Positions 24,301-39,300 of a stretch of 64,000 nucleotides of DNA are shown piece by piece (the first letter of the stretch is position 1; every line of letters begins with the position of its first letter). The position numbers and the translations under genes were made by a program. The notes beneath the pieces are model-generated. The model ran no database searches. It was not told the origin of the DNA and saw only the letters and a program-made list of their open reading frames with translations. Source of the DNA: Mytilisepta virgata (taxonomy: Eukaryota > Mollusca > Bivalvia > Mytilida > Mytilidae); the NCBI GenBank assembly GCA_028015205.1, contig CM051517.1, positions 45,643,135-45,707,134 of the forward strand. Reading direction: 5' to 3'.

Positions 24301-27300
24301 ATCCAGGATGATTGGTGAAGGTCCCAAGTCTCTAGGACTTACCGTTTTGAAGAAAAAAATTTTGACGTGTCGCGACACTTTTCGGGTCAAAAACGCGTAA
24401 CCAGGAAGTCGATCAGAACATTTTTTTTTGCATGACGAATCATGTCCAGGAGTTGAGCAACATTTTCCCCACTTCAGATTTTTGATAACGGTTACGGTTT
24501 TTGAGTTAATCTGCAAACAAGGTTTTACGGTCTGGGGCAGATAACTCCGTTACTAAAAATAGATCGGTTTCGCAGGCCGACTCAAGTCGAGCCCAAGTGG
24601 TGTCGTTTAATAGTACTAAGTTTTGTAATGATAGGTTGCGACACTTTTTTGACTTCTGCGGCAGAAAAAAAAAAATAATAATAATAATAATAATAATTAA
24701 AAAGACAATTGTTCAGAGAACAATTGCAAGGTCTTTCCCGTGTCAAATTGACCTTTTAATCCTCAGTTGCTAAGGATATTAGTCAAAATATAGGACTCTG
24801 TCACCATGACCTTGACCATTGACCTTTGATTTGACCTCTACAGCTCTGAAAGAGGTTCCTGAACATAGATATATATGGTTGCTAGGTACTTTTACATCGG
24901 TTGCTAATGACTTTTTCTATGACCTTGACCATGACCTTCCATTTTGATCTCTACAGCTCTAAAATAGGGTCCTGAACATAAATATATATGGTTGCTAGGT
25001 ACTTTTCTATCGGTTGCTAAGGACTTTTTCATTGACCTTGACCCTTGACCTTCCATTTTCACCTCTACAGCTCTAAATCAGGATTCTGAACATAAATATA
25101 TATGGTTGCTAGGTACTTTTCAATCGGTTGCTAAGGGCTTTTTCGATGACCTTGACCTTCCATTTTGATCTCTACAGCTCTAAAATAGAGTCCTGAACAG
25201 AAATATATATGGTTGCTAGGTACTTTTCCATCGGTTGCTAAGGACTTTTTCAATGACCTTGATTTTGACCTTCCATTTTGACCTCTATGGCTCTATAATA
25301 TGATCCTGAGCATAAATATATATGGTTGCTAGGTACTTTTCCATCGGTTGCTAAGGACTTTTTCAATGACCTTGATCCTTGACCTTCAATTTTGACCTCT
25401 ATGGCTCTATAATATGATCCTCAGCATAAATATATATGGTTGCTAGGTACTTTTCCGTCGGTTACTAAGGACTTTTTCGATGACCTTGACCCTTGACCTT
25501 CCATTTTGACCTCTATGGCTCTATAATATGATCCTGAACATAAATATATATGGTTGCTAGGTACTTTTCCATCGGTTGCTAAGGGCTTTTTGGATGACCT
25601 TGATATCTGACTTTTGACCTTGGTACTAAAATGTAGATCTTTTGTAACTGATCTTTTTTTGTATTAACATTTTCTTCATATCTATAATGGTTTTCGAGAT
25701 ATAGTATAAAACAAACATACGTCAGGGGCAGTAACTCTTTAAGGAGTCATCGTAGAACTTACGGTTTCGGTCCTGAAGACTTTTTTGTAGATTTCGACGT
25801 GACGAACAATTTTCCCATGTATTGTCTGCTTCAATTTTGTACGGTTTACGTGCTTTTCCACAAAAACTGTTTACAGTGTCGGCCATTTTGAAAATGGCCG
25901 CCATTAGCCAATCGAGTTTGATTTTAAATTGAAGGGAATAAGTTGACGGTCACCAATAACCCATATGTTTACTATGTTATCTCAAGCCATTTTCAAGTTA
26001 TAGGCCAAAAACCATTTAGCCGAAACGCGTTAAGGGCTATAACTCGAAAACCGTTTGTCGTACAGGGTTCGACCCTTTATATCAAATAAAGGTCTAAATG
26101 AGACAAGTATTTTCCCCATTACATGTCTGCTTAAATTTTGTATGGTTTTTGAGTTAACCTGATAACAAGGTGTACCATGACCTCTGACCTTGAGATTTGA
26201 CCTTTGACCTTGACATTTTTGAATGCAACATATGTCATCCAGGATGATTGGTGAAGGTCCCAAGTCTCTAGGACTAACCGTTTTGAAGAAAAAAATTTTG
26301 ACGAGTCGTGACACTTTTCGAGTCAAAAACGCGTAACCAGGAAGTTGATCGAAATTTTTTTTTTTGCGTGACGAATCATGTCCAGGAGGCTAGCAACATT
26401 TCCACCGCTTCAGATTTTTGATAACGGTTACGGTTTCTGAGTTTATCTGCAAACAAGGTTTTTGAATGTCGGGCAGATAACTCCGTTACTAAAAATAGAT
26501 CGGTTTCGCAGGGTCAGTCAAAGCGAGTCAGAGTATGACCGAATAATGGTACCAAGTATCGTAAAGATATGTCGCGACACTTTTGTTATAGTGACCGCGG
26601 AAAAGAAGAAGAATAATAATAATTAAAAAGACAATTGTTCAGAGAACAATTGCAAGGTCTTTCCCGTGTCAAATTGACCTTTTAATCCTCAGTTGCTAAG
26701 GATATTAGTCAAAATATAGGACTCTGTCACCATGACCTTGACCATTGACCTTTGATTTGACCTCTACAGCTCTGAAAGGTTCCTGAACATAGATATATAT
26801 GGTTGCTAGGTACTTTTACATCGGTTGCTAATGACTTTTTCTATGACCTTGACCATGACCTTCCATTTTGATCTCTACAGCTCTAAAATAGGGTCCTGAA
26901 CATAAATATATATGGTTGCTAGGTACTTTTCTATCGGTTGCTAAGGACTTTTTCATTGACCTTGACCCTTGACCTTCCATTTTCACCTCTACAGCTCTAA
27001 ATCAGGATTCTGAACATAAATATATATGGTTGCTAGGTACTTTTCAATCGGTTGCTAAGGGCTTTTTCGATGACCTTGACCTTCCATTTTGATCTCTACA
27101 GCTCTAAAATAGAGTCCTGAACAGAAATATATATGGTTGCTAGGTACTTTTCCATCGGTTGCTAAGGACTTTTTCAATGACCTTGATTTTGACCTTCCAT
27201 TTTGACCTCTATGGCTCTATAATATGATTCTGAGCATAAATATATATGGTTGCTAGGTACTTTTCCATCGGTTGCTAAGGACTTTTTCAATGACCTTGAT

Positions 27301-30300
27301 CCTTGACCTTCAATTTTGACCTCTATGGCTCTATAATATGATCCTCAGCATAAATATATATGGTTGCTAGGTACTTTTCCGTCGGTTACTAAGGACTTTT
27401 TCGATGACCTTGACCCTTGACCTTCCATTTTGACCTCTATGGCTCTATAATATGATCCTGAACATAAATATATACGGTTGCTAGGTACTTTTCCATCGGT
27501 TGCTAAGGGCTTTTTGGATGACCTTGATATCTGACTTTTGACCTTGGTACTAAAATGTAGATCTTTTGTAACTGATCTTTTTTTGTATTAACATTTTCTT
27601 CATATCTATAATGGTTTTCGAGATATAGTATAAAACAAACATACGTCAGGGGCAGTAACTCTTTAAGGAGTCATCGTAGAACTTACGGTTTTGGTCCTGA
27701 AGACTTTTTTGTAGATTTCGACGTGACGAACAATTTTCCCATGTATTGTCTGCTTCAATTTTGTACGGTTTACGTGCTTTTCCACAAAAATTGTTTACAG
27801 TGTCGGCCATTTTGAAAATGGCCGCCATTAGCCAATCGAGTTTGATTTTAAATTGAAGGGAATAAGTTGACGGTCACCAATAACCCATATGTTTACTATG
27901 TTATCTCGAACCATTTTCAAGTTATAGGCCAAAAACCATTTAGCCGAAACGCGTTAAGGGCTATAACTCGAAAACCGTTTGTCGTACAGGGTTCGACCCT
28001 TATATCAAATAAAGGTCTAAATGAGACAAGTATTTTCCCCATTACATGTCTGCTTAAATTTTGTATGGTTTTTGAGTTAACTTGATAACAAGGTGTACCA
28101 TGACCTCTGACCTTGAGATTTGACCTTTGACCTTGACATTTTTGAATGCAACATATGTCATCCAGGATGATTGGTGAAGGTCCCAAGTCTCTAGGACTAA
28201 CCGTTTTGAAGAAAAAAAATTTGACGAGTCGCGACACTTTTCGAGTCAAAAACGCGTAACTAGGAAGTTGATCGAAATGGTTTTTTTTGCGTGACGAATC
28301 ATGACCAGGAGGCTAGCAACATTTCCCCCACTTCAGATTTTTGATAACGGTTACGGTTTCTGAGTTTATCTGCAAACAAGGTTTTTGAATGTCGGGCAGA
28401 TAACTCCGTTACTAAAAATAGATCGGTTTCGCAGGGTCAGTCAAAGCGAGTCAGAGTATGACCGAATAATGGTACCAAGTATCGTAAAGATATGTCGCGA
28501 CACTTTTGTTATAGTGACCGCGGAAAAGAAGAAGAATAATAATAATAATAATAATAATAACTAGAAAGACAATTGTTCCGAGAACAATTGCAAGGTCTTT
28601 CCCGAGTCGAATTGCAATTAAGGCTATTAAGCATGACTGTTGACCTTGTATTTTGACTTGTATAGTCAAAATATAGGACTCTATCACAATGACCTTGACC
28701 TTTGGCCTTCGATTTTGACCTCTACAGCTCTAAAATAGGTTCCTGAACATAAATATATATGGTTGCTAGGTACTTTTCCATCAGTTACTAAGGACTTTTT
28801 CGATGACCTTGACCCTTGACCTTCCATTTTGACCTCTATGGCACTATAATATGATCCTGAACATAAATATATATGGTTGCTAGGTGCTTTTCCATCAGTT
28901 GCTAAGGACTTTTTCAATGACCTTGACCCTTGACCTTCTATTTTGACCTCTACGGCTTGATAATAGAGTCCTGAACATATATATGGTTGCTAGGTACTTT
29001 TCCATCAGTTGCTAAGGACTTTTTCAATGACCTTCATCCCTGACCTTCCATTTTGACCTCTACGGCTCTATAATAGGGTCCTGAGCATAAATATATATGG
29101 TTGCTAGGTACTTTTCCGTCAGTTGCTAAGGACTTTTTCGATGACCTTGACCCTTGACCTTCCATTTTGACCTCTATGGGTCTACAATAAGGTCCTGACC
29201 ATAAATATATATGGTTGCTAGGTACTTTTCCATCAGTTGCTAAGGGGTTTTTTGATGACCTTGATATCTGACTTTTGACCTTGGTACTAAAATGTAGATC
29301 TTTTGAAACTGATCTTTTTTTGTATTAACATTTTCTTCATATCTATAATGGTTTTCGAGCTATAGTATAAAACAAATATGCATCAAGGGCAATAACTCCT
29401 ATAAGGAGTCATCGTACAACTTCAGTTCCAATGAGACAAATTTAGATCTTGACAAGATAAAGTTTTTTCCTAATATATTTAATCAGCTATCTCTTGCGGT
29501 TTCTGAGCTATTTCGATAACAAGGTCTGTGGTCAAAGGTCAAGGTCAAAATTGAGATCTGACCTTGACCCCTTACAATAGCTTATTTGGTCCTATGACCA
29601 ATAGTGAAAGTCCCATGCCTGTACAAGTCATAATTTTCGAGTAAAAATTTTTAGCGAAAACTGCTTTTCATTAAGGGGACATAACTCTTATTACGACATT
29701 TGAAATCCTTTCGGTTTTGTGTCATGAAGCATGCAGTCGATAAACCGAACACTTTCCACCTTTCGGTTTGCATCTAAGTTTTACGGTTTCAGAGATGAAG
29801 CGATAACAAGGTTTCGCTACACCGGGCAGATAACTCTGTAACGACAAAGAGTTCGGCTTAGCAGGGTGTTTTCTGAAATCGGTGTCTGAATACGACACAT
29901 CCCACCAAGTTTCGAAATGATATGTCGCGAAATGGCAAAAAAGTTTTTCTGGCGGAAGAAAAAAATAATAATAATAATAATCAGAAGAAATACAATAAGG
30001 TCTTCCCTTTGGAAAGGGAAAGACCTTAATAATAATCAGAAGAAATACAATAAGGTCTTTCCACTGTAGTGGGAAAGACCTTAATAATTAAAAAGACAAT
30101 TGTTCAGAGAACAATTGCAAGGTCTTTCCCGTGTCAAGTTGACCTTTTAATCCTCAGTTGCTAAGGATATTAGTCAAAATATAGGACTCTGTCACCATGA
30201 CCTTGACCATTGACCTTTGATTTGACCTCTACAGCTCTGAAAGAGGTTCCTGAACATAGATATATATGGTTGCTAGGTACTTTTACATCGGTTGCTAATG

Positions 30301-33300
30301 ACTTTTTCTATGACCTTGACCATGACCTTCCATTTTGATCTCTACAGCTCTAAAATAGGGTCCTGAACATAAATATATATGGTTGCTAGGTACTTTTCTA
30401 TCGGTTGCTAAGGACTTTTTCATTGACCTTGACCCTTGACCTTCCATTTTCACCTCTACAGCTCTAAAACAGGATTCTGAACAGAAATATATATGGTTGC
30501 TAGGTACTTTTCCATCGGTTTCTAAGGACTTTTTCAATGACCTTGATTTTGACCTTCCATTTTGACCTCTATGGCTCTATAATATGATCCTGAGCATAAA
30601 TATATATGGTTGCTAGGTACTTTTCCATCGGTTACTAAGGACTTTTTCGATGACCTTGACCCTTGACCTTCCATTTTGACCTCTATGGCTCTATAATATG
30701 ATCCTGAACATAAATATATATGGTTGCTAGGTACTTTTCCATCGGTTGCTAAGGGCTTTTTGGATGACCTTGATATCTGACTTTTGACCTTGGTACTAAA
30801 ATGTAGATCTTTTGTAACTGATCTTTTTTTGTATTAACATTTTCTTCATATCTATAATGGTTTTCGAGATATAGTATAAAACAAACATACGTCAGGGGCA
30901 GTAACTCTTTAAGGAGTCATCGTAGAACTTACGGTTTCGGTCCTGAAGACTTTTTTGTAGATTTCGACGTGACGAACAATTTTCCCATGTATTGTCTGCT
31001 TCAATTTTGTACGGTTTATGTGCTTTTCCACAAAAACTGTTTACAGTGTCGGCCATTTTGAAAATGGCCGCCATTAGCCAATCGAGTTTGATTTTAAATT
31101 GAAGGGAATAAGTTGGCGGTCACCAATAACCCATATGTTTACTATGTTATCTCGAACCATTTTCAAGTTATAGGCCAAAAACCATTTAGCCGAAACGCGT
31201 TAAGGGCTATAACTCGAAAACCGTTTGTCGTACAGGGTTCGACCCTTTATATCAAATAAAGGTCTAAATGAGACAAGTATTTTCCCCATTACATGTCTGC
31301 TTAAATTTTGTATGGTTTTTGAGTTAACCTGATAACAAGGTGTACCATGACCTCTGACCTTGAGATTTGACCTTTGACCTTGACATTTTTGAATGCAACA
31401 TATGTCATCCAGGATGATTGGTGAAGGTCCCAAGTCTCTAGGACTTACCGTTTTGAAGAAAAAAAATTTGACGAGTCGCGACACTTTTCGAGTCAAAAAC
31501 GCGTAACTAGGAAGTTGATCGAAATGGTTTTTTTTGCGTGACGAATCATGACCAGGAGTCTAGCAACATTTCCCCCGCTTCAGATTTTTGATAACGGTTA
31601 CGGTTTCTGAGTTTATCTGCACACAAGGGTTTTGAATGTCGGGCAGATAACTCCGTTACTAAAAATAGATCGGTTTCGCAGGGTCAGTCAAAGCGAGTCA
31701 GAGTATGACCGAATAATGGTACCAAGTATCGTAAAGATATGTCGCGACACTTTTGTTATAGTGACCGCGGAAAAGAAGAAGAATAATAATTAAAAAGACA
31801 ATTGTTCAGAGAACAATTGCAAGGTCTTTCCCGTGTCAAATTGACCTTTTAATCCTCAGTTGCTAAGGATATTAGTCAAAATATAGGACTCTGTCACCAT
31901 GACCTTGACCATTGACCTTTGATTTGACCTCTACAGCTCTGAAAGAGGTTCCTGAACATAGATATATATGGTTGCTAGGTACTTTTACATCGGTTGCTAA
32001 TGACTTTTTCTATGACCTTGACCATGACCTTCCATTTTGATCTCTACAGCTCTAAAATAGGGTCCTGAACATAAATATATATGGTTGCTAGGTACTTTTC
32101 TATCGGTTGCTAAGGACTTTTTCATAGACCTTGACCCTTGACCTTCCATTTTCACCTCTACAGCTCTAAAACAGGATTCTGAACAGAAATATATATGGTT
32201 GCTAGGTACTTTTCCATCGATTGCTAAGGACTTTTTCAATGACCTTGATTTTGACCTTCCATTTTGACCTCTATGGCTCTATAATATGATCCTGAGCATA
32301 AATATATATGGTTGCTAGGTACTTTTCCATCGGTTGCTAAGGACTTTTTCAATGACCTTGATCCTTGACCTTCAATTTTGACCTCTATGGCTCTATAATA
32401 TGATCCTCAGCATAAATATATATGGTTGCTAGGTACTTTTCCGTCGGTTACTAAGGACTTTTTCGATGACCTTGACCCTTGACCTTCCATTTTGACCTGT
32501 ATGGCTCTATAATATGATCCTGAACATAAATATATATGGTTGCTAGGTACTTTTCCATCGGTTGCTAAGGGTTTTTTGGATGACCTTGATATCTGACTTT
32601 TGACCTTGGTACTAAAATGTAGATCTTTTGTAACTGATCTTTTTTTGTATTAACATTTTCTTCATATCTATAATGGTTTTCGAGATATAGTATAAAACAA
32701 ACATACGTCAGGGGCAGTAACTCTTTAAGGAGTCATCGTAGAACTTACGGTTTCGGTCCTGAAGACTTTTTTGTAGATTTCGACGTGACGAACAATTTTC
32801 CCATGTATTGTCTGCTTCAATTTTGTACGGTTTACGTGCTTTTCCACAAAAACTGTTTACAGTGTCGGCCATTTTGAAAATGGCCGCCATTAGCCAATCG
32901 AGTTTGATTTTAAATTGAAGGGAATAAGTTGACGGTCACCAATAACCCATATGTTTACTATGTTATCTCGAACCATTTTCAAGTTATAGGCCAAAAACCA
33001 TTTAGCCGAAACGCGTTAAGGGCTATAACTCGAAAACCGTTTGTCGTACAGGGTTCGACCCTTTATATTAAATAAAGGTCTAAATGAGACAAGTATTTTC
33101 CCCATTACATGTCTGCTTAAATTTTGTATGGTTTTTGAGTTAACCTGATAACAAGGTGTACCATGACCTCTGACCTTGAGATTTGACCTTTGACCTTGAC
33201 ATTTTTGAATGCAACATATGTCATCCAGGATGATTGGTGAAGGTCCCAAGTCTCTAGGACTAACCGTTTTGAAGAAAAAAAATTTGACGAGTCGCGACAC

Positions 33301-36300
33301 TTTTCGAGTCAAAAACGCGTAACTAGGAAGTTGATCGAAATGTTTTTTTTTGCGTGACGAATCATGACCAGGAGTCTAGCAACATTTCCCCCGCTTCAGA
33401 TTTTTGATAACGGTTACGGTTTCTGAGTTTATCTGCACACAAGGTTTTTGAATGTCGGGCAGATAACTCCGTTACTAAAAATAGATTGGTTTCGCAGGGT
33501 CAGTCAAAGCGAGTCAGAGTATGACCGAATAATGGTACCAAGTATCGTAAAGATATGTCGCGACACTTTTGTTATAGTGACCGCGGAAAAGAAGAAGAAT
33601 AATAATAATAATAATAATAATAATCAGAAGAAATACAATAAGGTCTTTCCACTGTAGTGGGAAAGACCTTAATAATAATAATAATAATTAAAAAGTCATT
33701 TGTTCAGAGAACAAATGTGAGGTCTTTCCCCGTCTCTAGTTAGTGTTATGGTGTCCTATACAAATACTTAAGACAATTGAGTCATTTTGTTTACTATAAA
33801 ATGTTGCCAATAGTTATCATATAGGTTCCAGAATAAAGATCAAGGGGCCTAGTGTCAGAAAAAGTATGGTTGTTAAGGACTTTGTCGGTTGCTATGGACA
33901 GAAGGTCACTTCCGGTTATAAAACTTAATTCTAAACTCAGAAGGTAGTGTTGGTTAAGAATACATATGGTTGCTATGGACTTTTCATTAACGTTACCTTG
34001 TTGCTAGGGAATGACCTTGACCCATGACCTTTGACCTTTGACTCAAATTGTAGGTCTTTGGATACTGATTCATTTAAGTATACATGTTTACTATACTATC
34101 TAATACGGTTTTCAAGTTATAAGCAAAAAACCAGTTTTAACATACAAATCAAGTGCAATAACTCAAAAACGACAAGTTTTACGGTTTCGGTCCTGAAGAC
34201 TTTTTTGTAGATTTCGACGTGACCAACAATTTTCCCATGTATTGTCTGCTTCAATTTTGTACGGATTACGTGCTTTTCCACAAAAACTGTTTATAGTGTC
34301 GGCCATTTTGAAAATGGCCGCCATTAGCCAATCGAGTTTGATTTTAAATTGAAGGGAATAAGTTGACGGTCACCAATAACCCATATGTTTACTATGTTAT
34401 CTCGAACCATTTTCAAGTTATAGGCCAAAAACCATTTAGCCGAAATGCGTTAAGGGCTATAACTCGAAAACCGTTTGTCGTACAGGGTTCGACCCTTTAT
34501 ATCAAATAAAGGTCTAAATGAGACAAGTATTTTCCCCATTACATGTCTGCTTAAATTTTGTATGGTTTTTGAGTTAACCTGATAACAAGGTGTACCACGA
34601 CCTCTGACCTTGAGATTTGACCTTTGACCTTGACATTTTTGAATGCAACATATGTCATCCAGGATAATTGGTGAAGGTCCCAAGCCCCTAGGACTAACCG
34701 TTTTGAAGAAAAAAAATTTGACGAGTCGCGACATTTTTCGAGTCAAAAACGCGTAACCAGGAAGTTGATCGAAATGTTTTTTTTTGCGTGACGAATCATG
34801 ACCAGGAGTCTAGCAACATTTCCCCCACTTCAGATTTTTGATAACGGTTATGGTTTCTGAGTTTATCTGCACACAAGGTTTTTGAATTTCGGGCAGATAA
34901 CTCCGTTACTAAAAATAGATCGGTTTCGCAGGGTCAGTCAAAGCGAGTCAGAGTATGACCGAATAATGGTACCAAGTATCGTAAAGATATGTCGCGACAC
35001 TTTTGTTATAGTGACCGCGGAAAAGAAGAAGAAGAATAATAATTAAAAAGACAATTGTTCAGAGAACAATTGCAAGGTCTTTCCCGTGTCAAATTGACCT
35101 TTTAATCCTCAGTTGCTAAGGATATTAGTCAAAATATAGGACTCTGTCACCATGACCTTGACCATTGACCTTTGATTTGACCTCTACAGCTCTGAAAGAG
35201 GTTCCTGAACATAGATATATATGGTTGCTAGGTACTTTTACATCGGTTGCTAATGACTTTTTCTATGACCTTGACCATGACCTTCCATTTTGATCTCTAC
35301 AGCTCTAAAATAGGGTCCTGAACATAAATATATATGGTTGCTAGGTACTTTTCTATCGGTTGCTAAGGACTTTTTCATTGACCTTGACCCTTGACCTTCC
35401 ATTTTCACCTCTACAGCTCTAAAACAGGATTCTGAACAGAAATATATATGGTTGCTAGGTACTTTTCCATCGGTTGCTAAGGACTTTTTCAATGACCTTG
35501 ATTTTGACCTTCCATTTTGACCTCTATGGCTCTATAATATGATCCTGAGCATAAATATATATGGTTGCTAGGTACTTTTCCATCGGTTGCTAAGGACTTT
35601 TTCAATGACCTTGATCCTTGACCTTCCATTTTGACCTCTATGGCTCTATAATATGATCCTGAACATAAATATATATGGTTGCTAGGTACTTTTCCATCGG
35701 TTGCTAAGGGCTTTTTGGATGACCTTGATATCTGACTTTTGACCTTGGTACTAAAATGTAGATCTTTTGTAACTGATCTTTTTTTGTATTAACATTTTCT
35801 TCATATCTATAATGGTTTTCGAGATATAGTATAAAACAAACATACGTCAGGGGCAGTAACTCTTTAAGGAGTCATCGTAGAACTTACGGTTTCGGTCCTG
35901 AAGACTTTTTTGTAGATTTCGACGTGACGAACAATTTTCCCATGTATTGTCTGCTTCAATTTTGTACGGTTTACGTGCTTTTCCACAAAAACTGTTTACA
36001 GTGTCGGCCATTTTGAAAATGGCCGCCATTAGCCAATCGAGTTTGATTTTAAATTGAAGGGAATAAGTTGACGGTCACCAATAACCCATATGTTTACTAT
36101 GTTATCTCGAACCATTTTCAAGTTATAGGCCAAAAACCATTTAGCCGAAACGCGTTAAGGGCTATAACTCGAAAACCGTTTTTCGTACAGGGTTCGACAC
36201 TTTATATCAAATAAAGGTCTAAATGAGACAAGTATTTTCCCCATTACATGTCTGCTTAAATTTTGTATGGTTTTTGAGTTAACCTGATAACAAGGTGTAC

Positions 36301-39300
36301 CATGACCTCTGACCTTGAGATTTGACCTTTGACCTTGACATTTTTGAATGCAACATATGTCATCCAGGATGATTGGTGAAGGTCCCAAGTCTCTAGGACT
36401 AACCGTTTTGAAGAAAAAAAATTTGACGAGTCGCGACACTTTTCGAGTCAAAAACGCGTAACTAGGAAGTTGATCGAAATGTTTTTTTTTGCGTGACGAA
36501 TCATGACCAGGAGTCTAGCAACATTTCCCCCACTTCAGATTTTTGATAACGGTTACGGTTTCTGAGTTTATCTGCACGCAAGGTTTTTGAATGTCGGGCA
36601 GATAACTCCGTTACTAAAAATAGATCGGTTTCGCAGGGTCAGTCAAAGCGAGTCAGAGTATGACCGAATAATGGTACCAAGTATCGTAAAGATATGTCGC
36701 GACACTTTTGTTATAGTGACCGCGGAAAAGAAGAAGAATAATAATAATAATTAAAAAGACAATTGTTCAGAGAACAATTGCAAGGTCTTTCCCGTGTCAA
36801 ATTGACCTTTTAATCCTCAGTTGCTAAGGATATTAGTCAAAATATAGGACTCTGTCACCATGACCTTGACCATTGACCTTTGATTTGACCTCTACAGCTC
36901 TGAAAGAGGTTCCTGAACATAGATATATATGGTTGCTAGGTACTTTTACATCGGTTGCTAATGACTTTTTCTATGACCTTGACCATGACCTTCCATTTTG
37001 ATCTCTACAGCTCTAAAATAGGGTCCTGAACATAAATATATATGGTTGCTAGGTACTTTTCTATCGGTTGCTAAGGACTTTTTCATTGACCTTGACCCTT
37101 GACCTTCCATTTTCACCTCTACAGCTCTAAATCAGGATTCTGAACATAAATATATATGGTTGCTAGGTACTTTTCAATCGGTTGCTAAGGGCTTTTTCGA
37201 TGACCTTGATTTTGACCTTCCATTTTGACCTCTATGGCTCTATAATATTATCCTGAGCATAAATATATATGGTTGCTAGGTACTTTTCCATCGGTTGCTA
37301 AGGACTTTTTCAATGACCTTGATCCTTGACCTTCAATTTTGACCTCTATGGCTCTATAATATGATCCTCAGCATAAATATATATGGTTGCTAGGTACTTT
37401 TCCGTCAGTTACTAAGGACTTTTTCGATGACCTTGACCCTTGACCTTCCATTTTGACCTCTATGGCTCTATAATATGATCCTGAACATAAATATATATGG
37501 TTGCTAGGTACTTTTCCATCGGTTGCTAAGGGCTTTTTGGATGACCTTGATATCTGACTTTTGACCTTGGTACTAAAATGTTGATCTTTTGTAACTGATC
37601 TTTTTTTGTATTAACATTTTCTTCATATCTATAATGGTTTTCGAGATATAGTATAAAACAAACATACGTCAGGGGCAGTAACTCTTTAAGGAGTCATCGT
37701 AGAACTTACGGTTTCGGTCCTGAAGACTTTTTTGTAGATTTCGACGTGACGAACAATTTTCCCATGTATTGTCTGCTTCAATTTTGTACGGTTTACGTGC
37801 TTTTCCACAAAAACTGTTTACAGTGTCGGCCATTTTGAAAATGGCCGCCATTAGCCAATCGAGTTTGATTTTAAATTGAAGGGAATAAGTTGACGGTCAC
37901 CAATAACCCATATGTTTACTATGTTATCTCGAACCATTTTCAAGTTATAGGTCAAAAACCATTTAGCCGAAACGCGTTAAGGGCTATAACTCGAAAACCG
38001 TTTGTCGTACAGGGTTCGACCCTTTATATCAAATAAAGGTCTAAATGAGACAAGTATTTTCCCCATTACATGTCTGCTTAAATTTTGTATGGTTTTTGAG
38101 TTAACCTGATAACAAGGTGTACCATGACCTCTGACCTTGAGATTTGACCTTTGACCTTGACATTTTTGAATGCAACATATGTCATCCAGGATGATTGGTG
38201 AAGGTCCCAAGTCTCTAGGACTAACCGTTTTGAAGAAAAAAAATTTGACGAGTCGTGACACTTTTCGAGTCAAAAACGCGTAACTAGGAAGTTGATCGAA
38301 ATGTTTTTTTTTGCGTGACGAATCATGACCAGGAGTCTAGCAACATTTCCCTCGCTTCAGATTTTTGATAACGGTTACGGTTTCTGAGTTTATCTGCACG
38401 CAAGGTTTTTGAATGTCGGGCAGATAACTCCGTTACTAAAAATAGATCGGTTTCGCAGGGTCAGTCAAAGCGAGTCAGAGTATGACCGAATAATGGTACC
38501 AAGTATCGTAAAGATATGTCGCGACACTTTTGTTATAGTGACCGCGGAAAAGAAGAAGAATAATAATAATAATAATAATTAAAAAGACAATTGTTCAGAG
38601 AACAATTGCAAGGTCTTTCCCGTGTCAAATTGACCTTTTAATCCTCAGTTGCTAAGGATATTAGTCAAAATATAGGACTCTGTCACCATGACCTTGACCA
38701 TTGACCTTTGATTTGACCTCTACAGCTCTGAAAGAGGTTCCTGAACATAGATATATATGGTTGCTAGGTACTTTTACATCGGTTGCTAATGACTTTTTCT
38801 ATGACCTTGACCATGACCTTCCATTTTGATCTCTACAGCTCTAAAATAGGGTCCTGAACATAAATATATATGGTTGCTAGGTACTTTTCTATCGGTTGCT
38901 AAGGACTTTTTCAATGACCTTGACCCTTGACCTTCCATTTTCACCTCTACAGCTCTAAAACAGGATTCTGAACAGAAATATATATGGTTGCTAGGTACTT
39001 TTCAATCGGTTGCTAAGGGCTTTTTCGATGACCTTGACCTTCCATTTTGATCTCTACAGCTCTAAAATAGAGTCCTGAACAGAAATATATATGGTTGCTA
39101 GGTACTTTTCCATCGGTTGCTAAGGACTTTTTCAATGACCTTGATTTTGACCTTCCATTTTGACCTCTATGGCTCTATAATATGATTCTGAGCATAAATA
39201 TATATGGTTGCTAGGTACTTTTCCATCGGTTGCTAAGGACTTTTTCAATGACCTTGATCCTTGACCTTCAATTTTGACCTCTATGGCTCTATAATATGAT

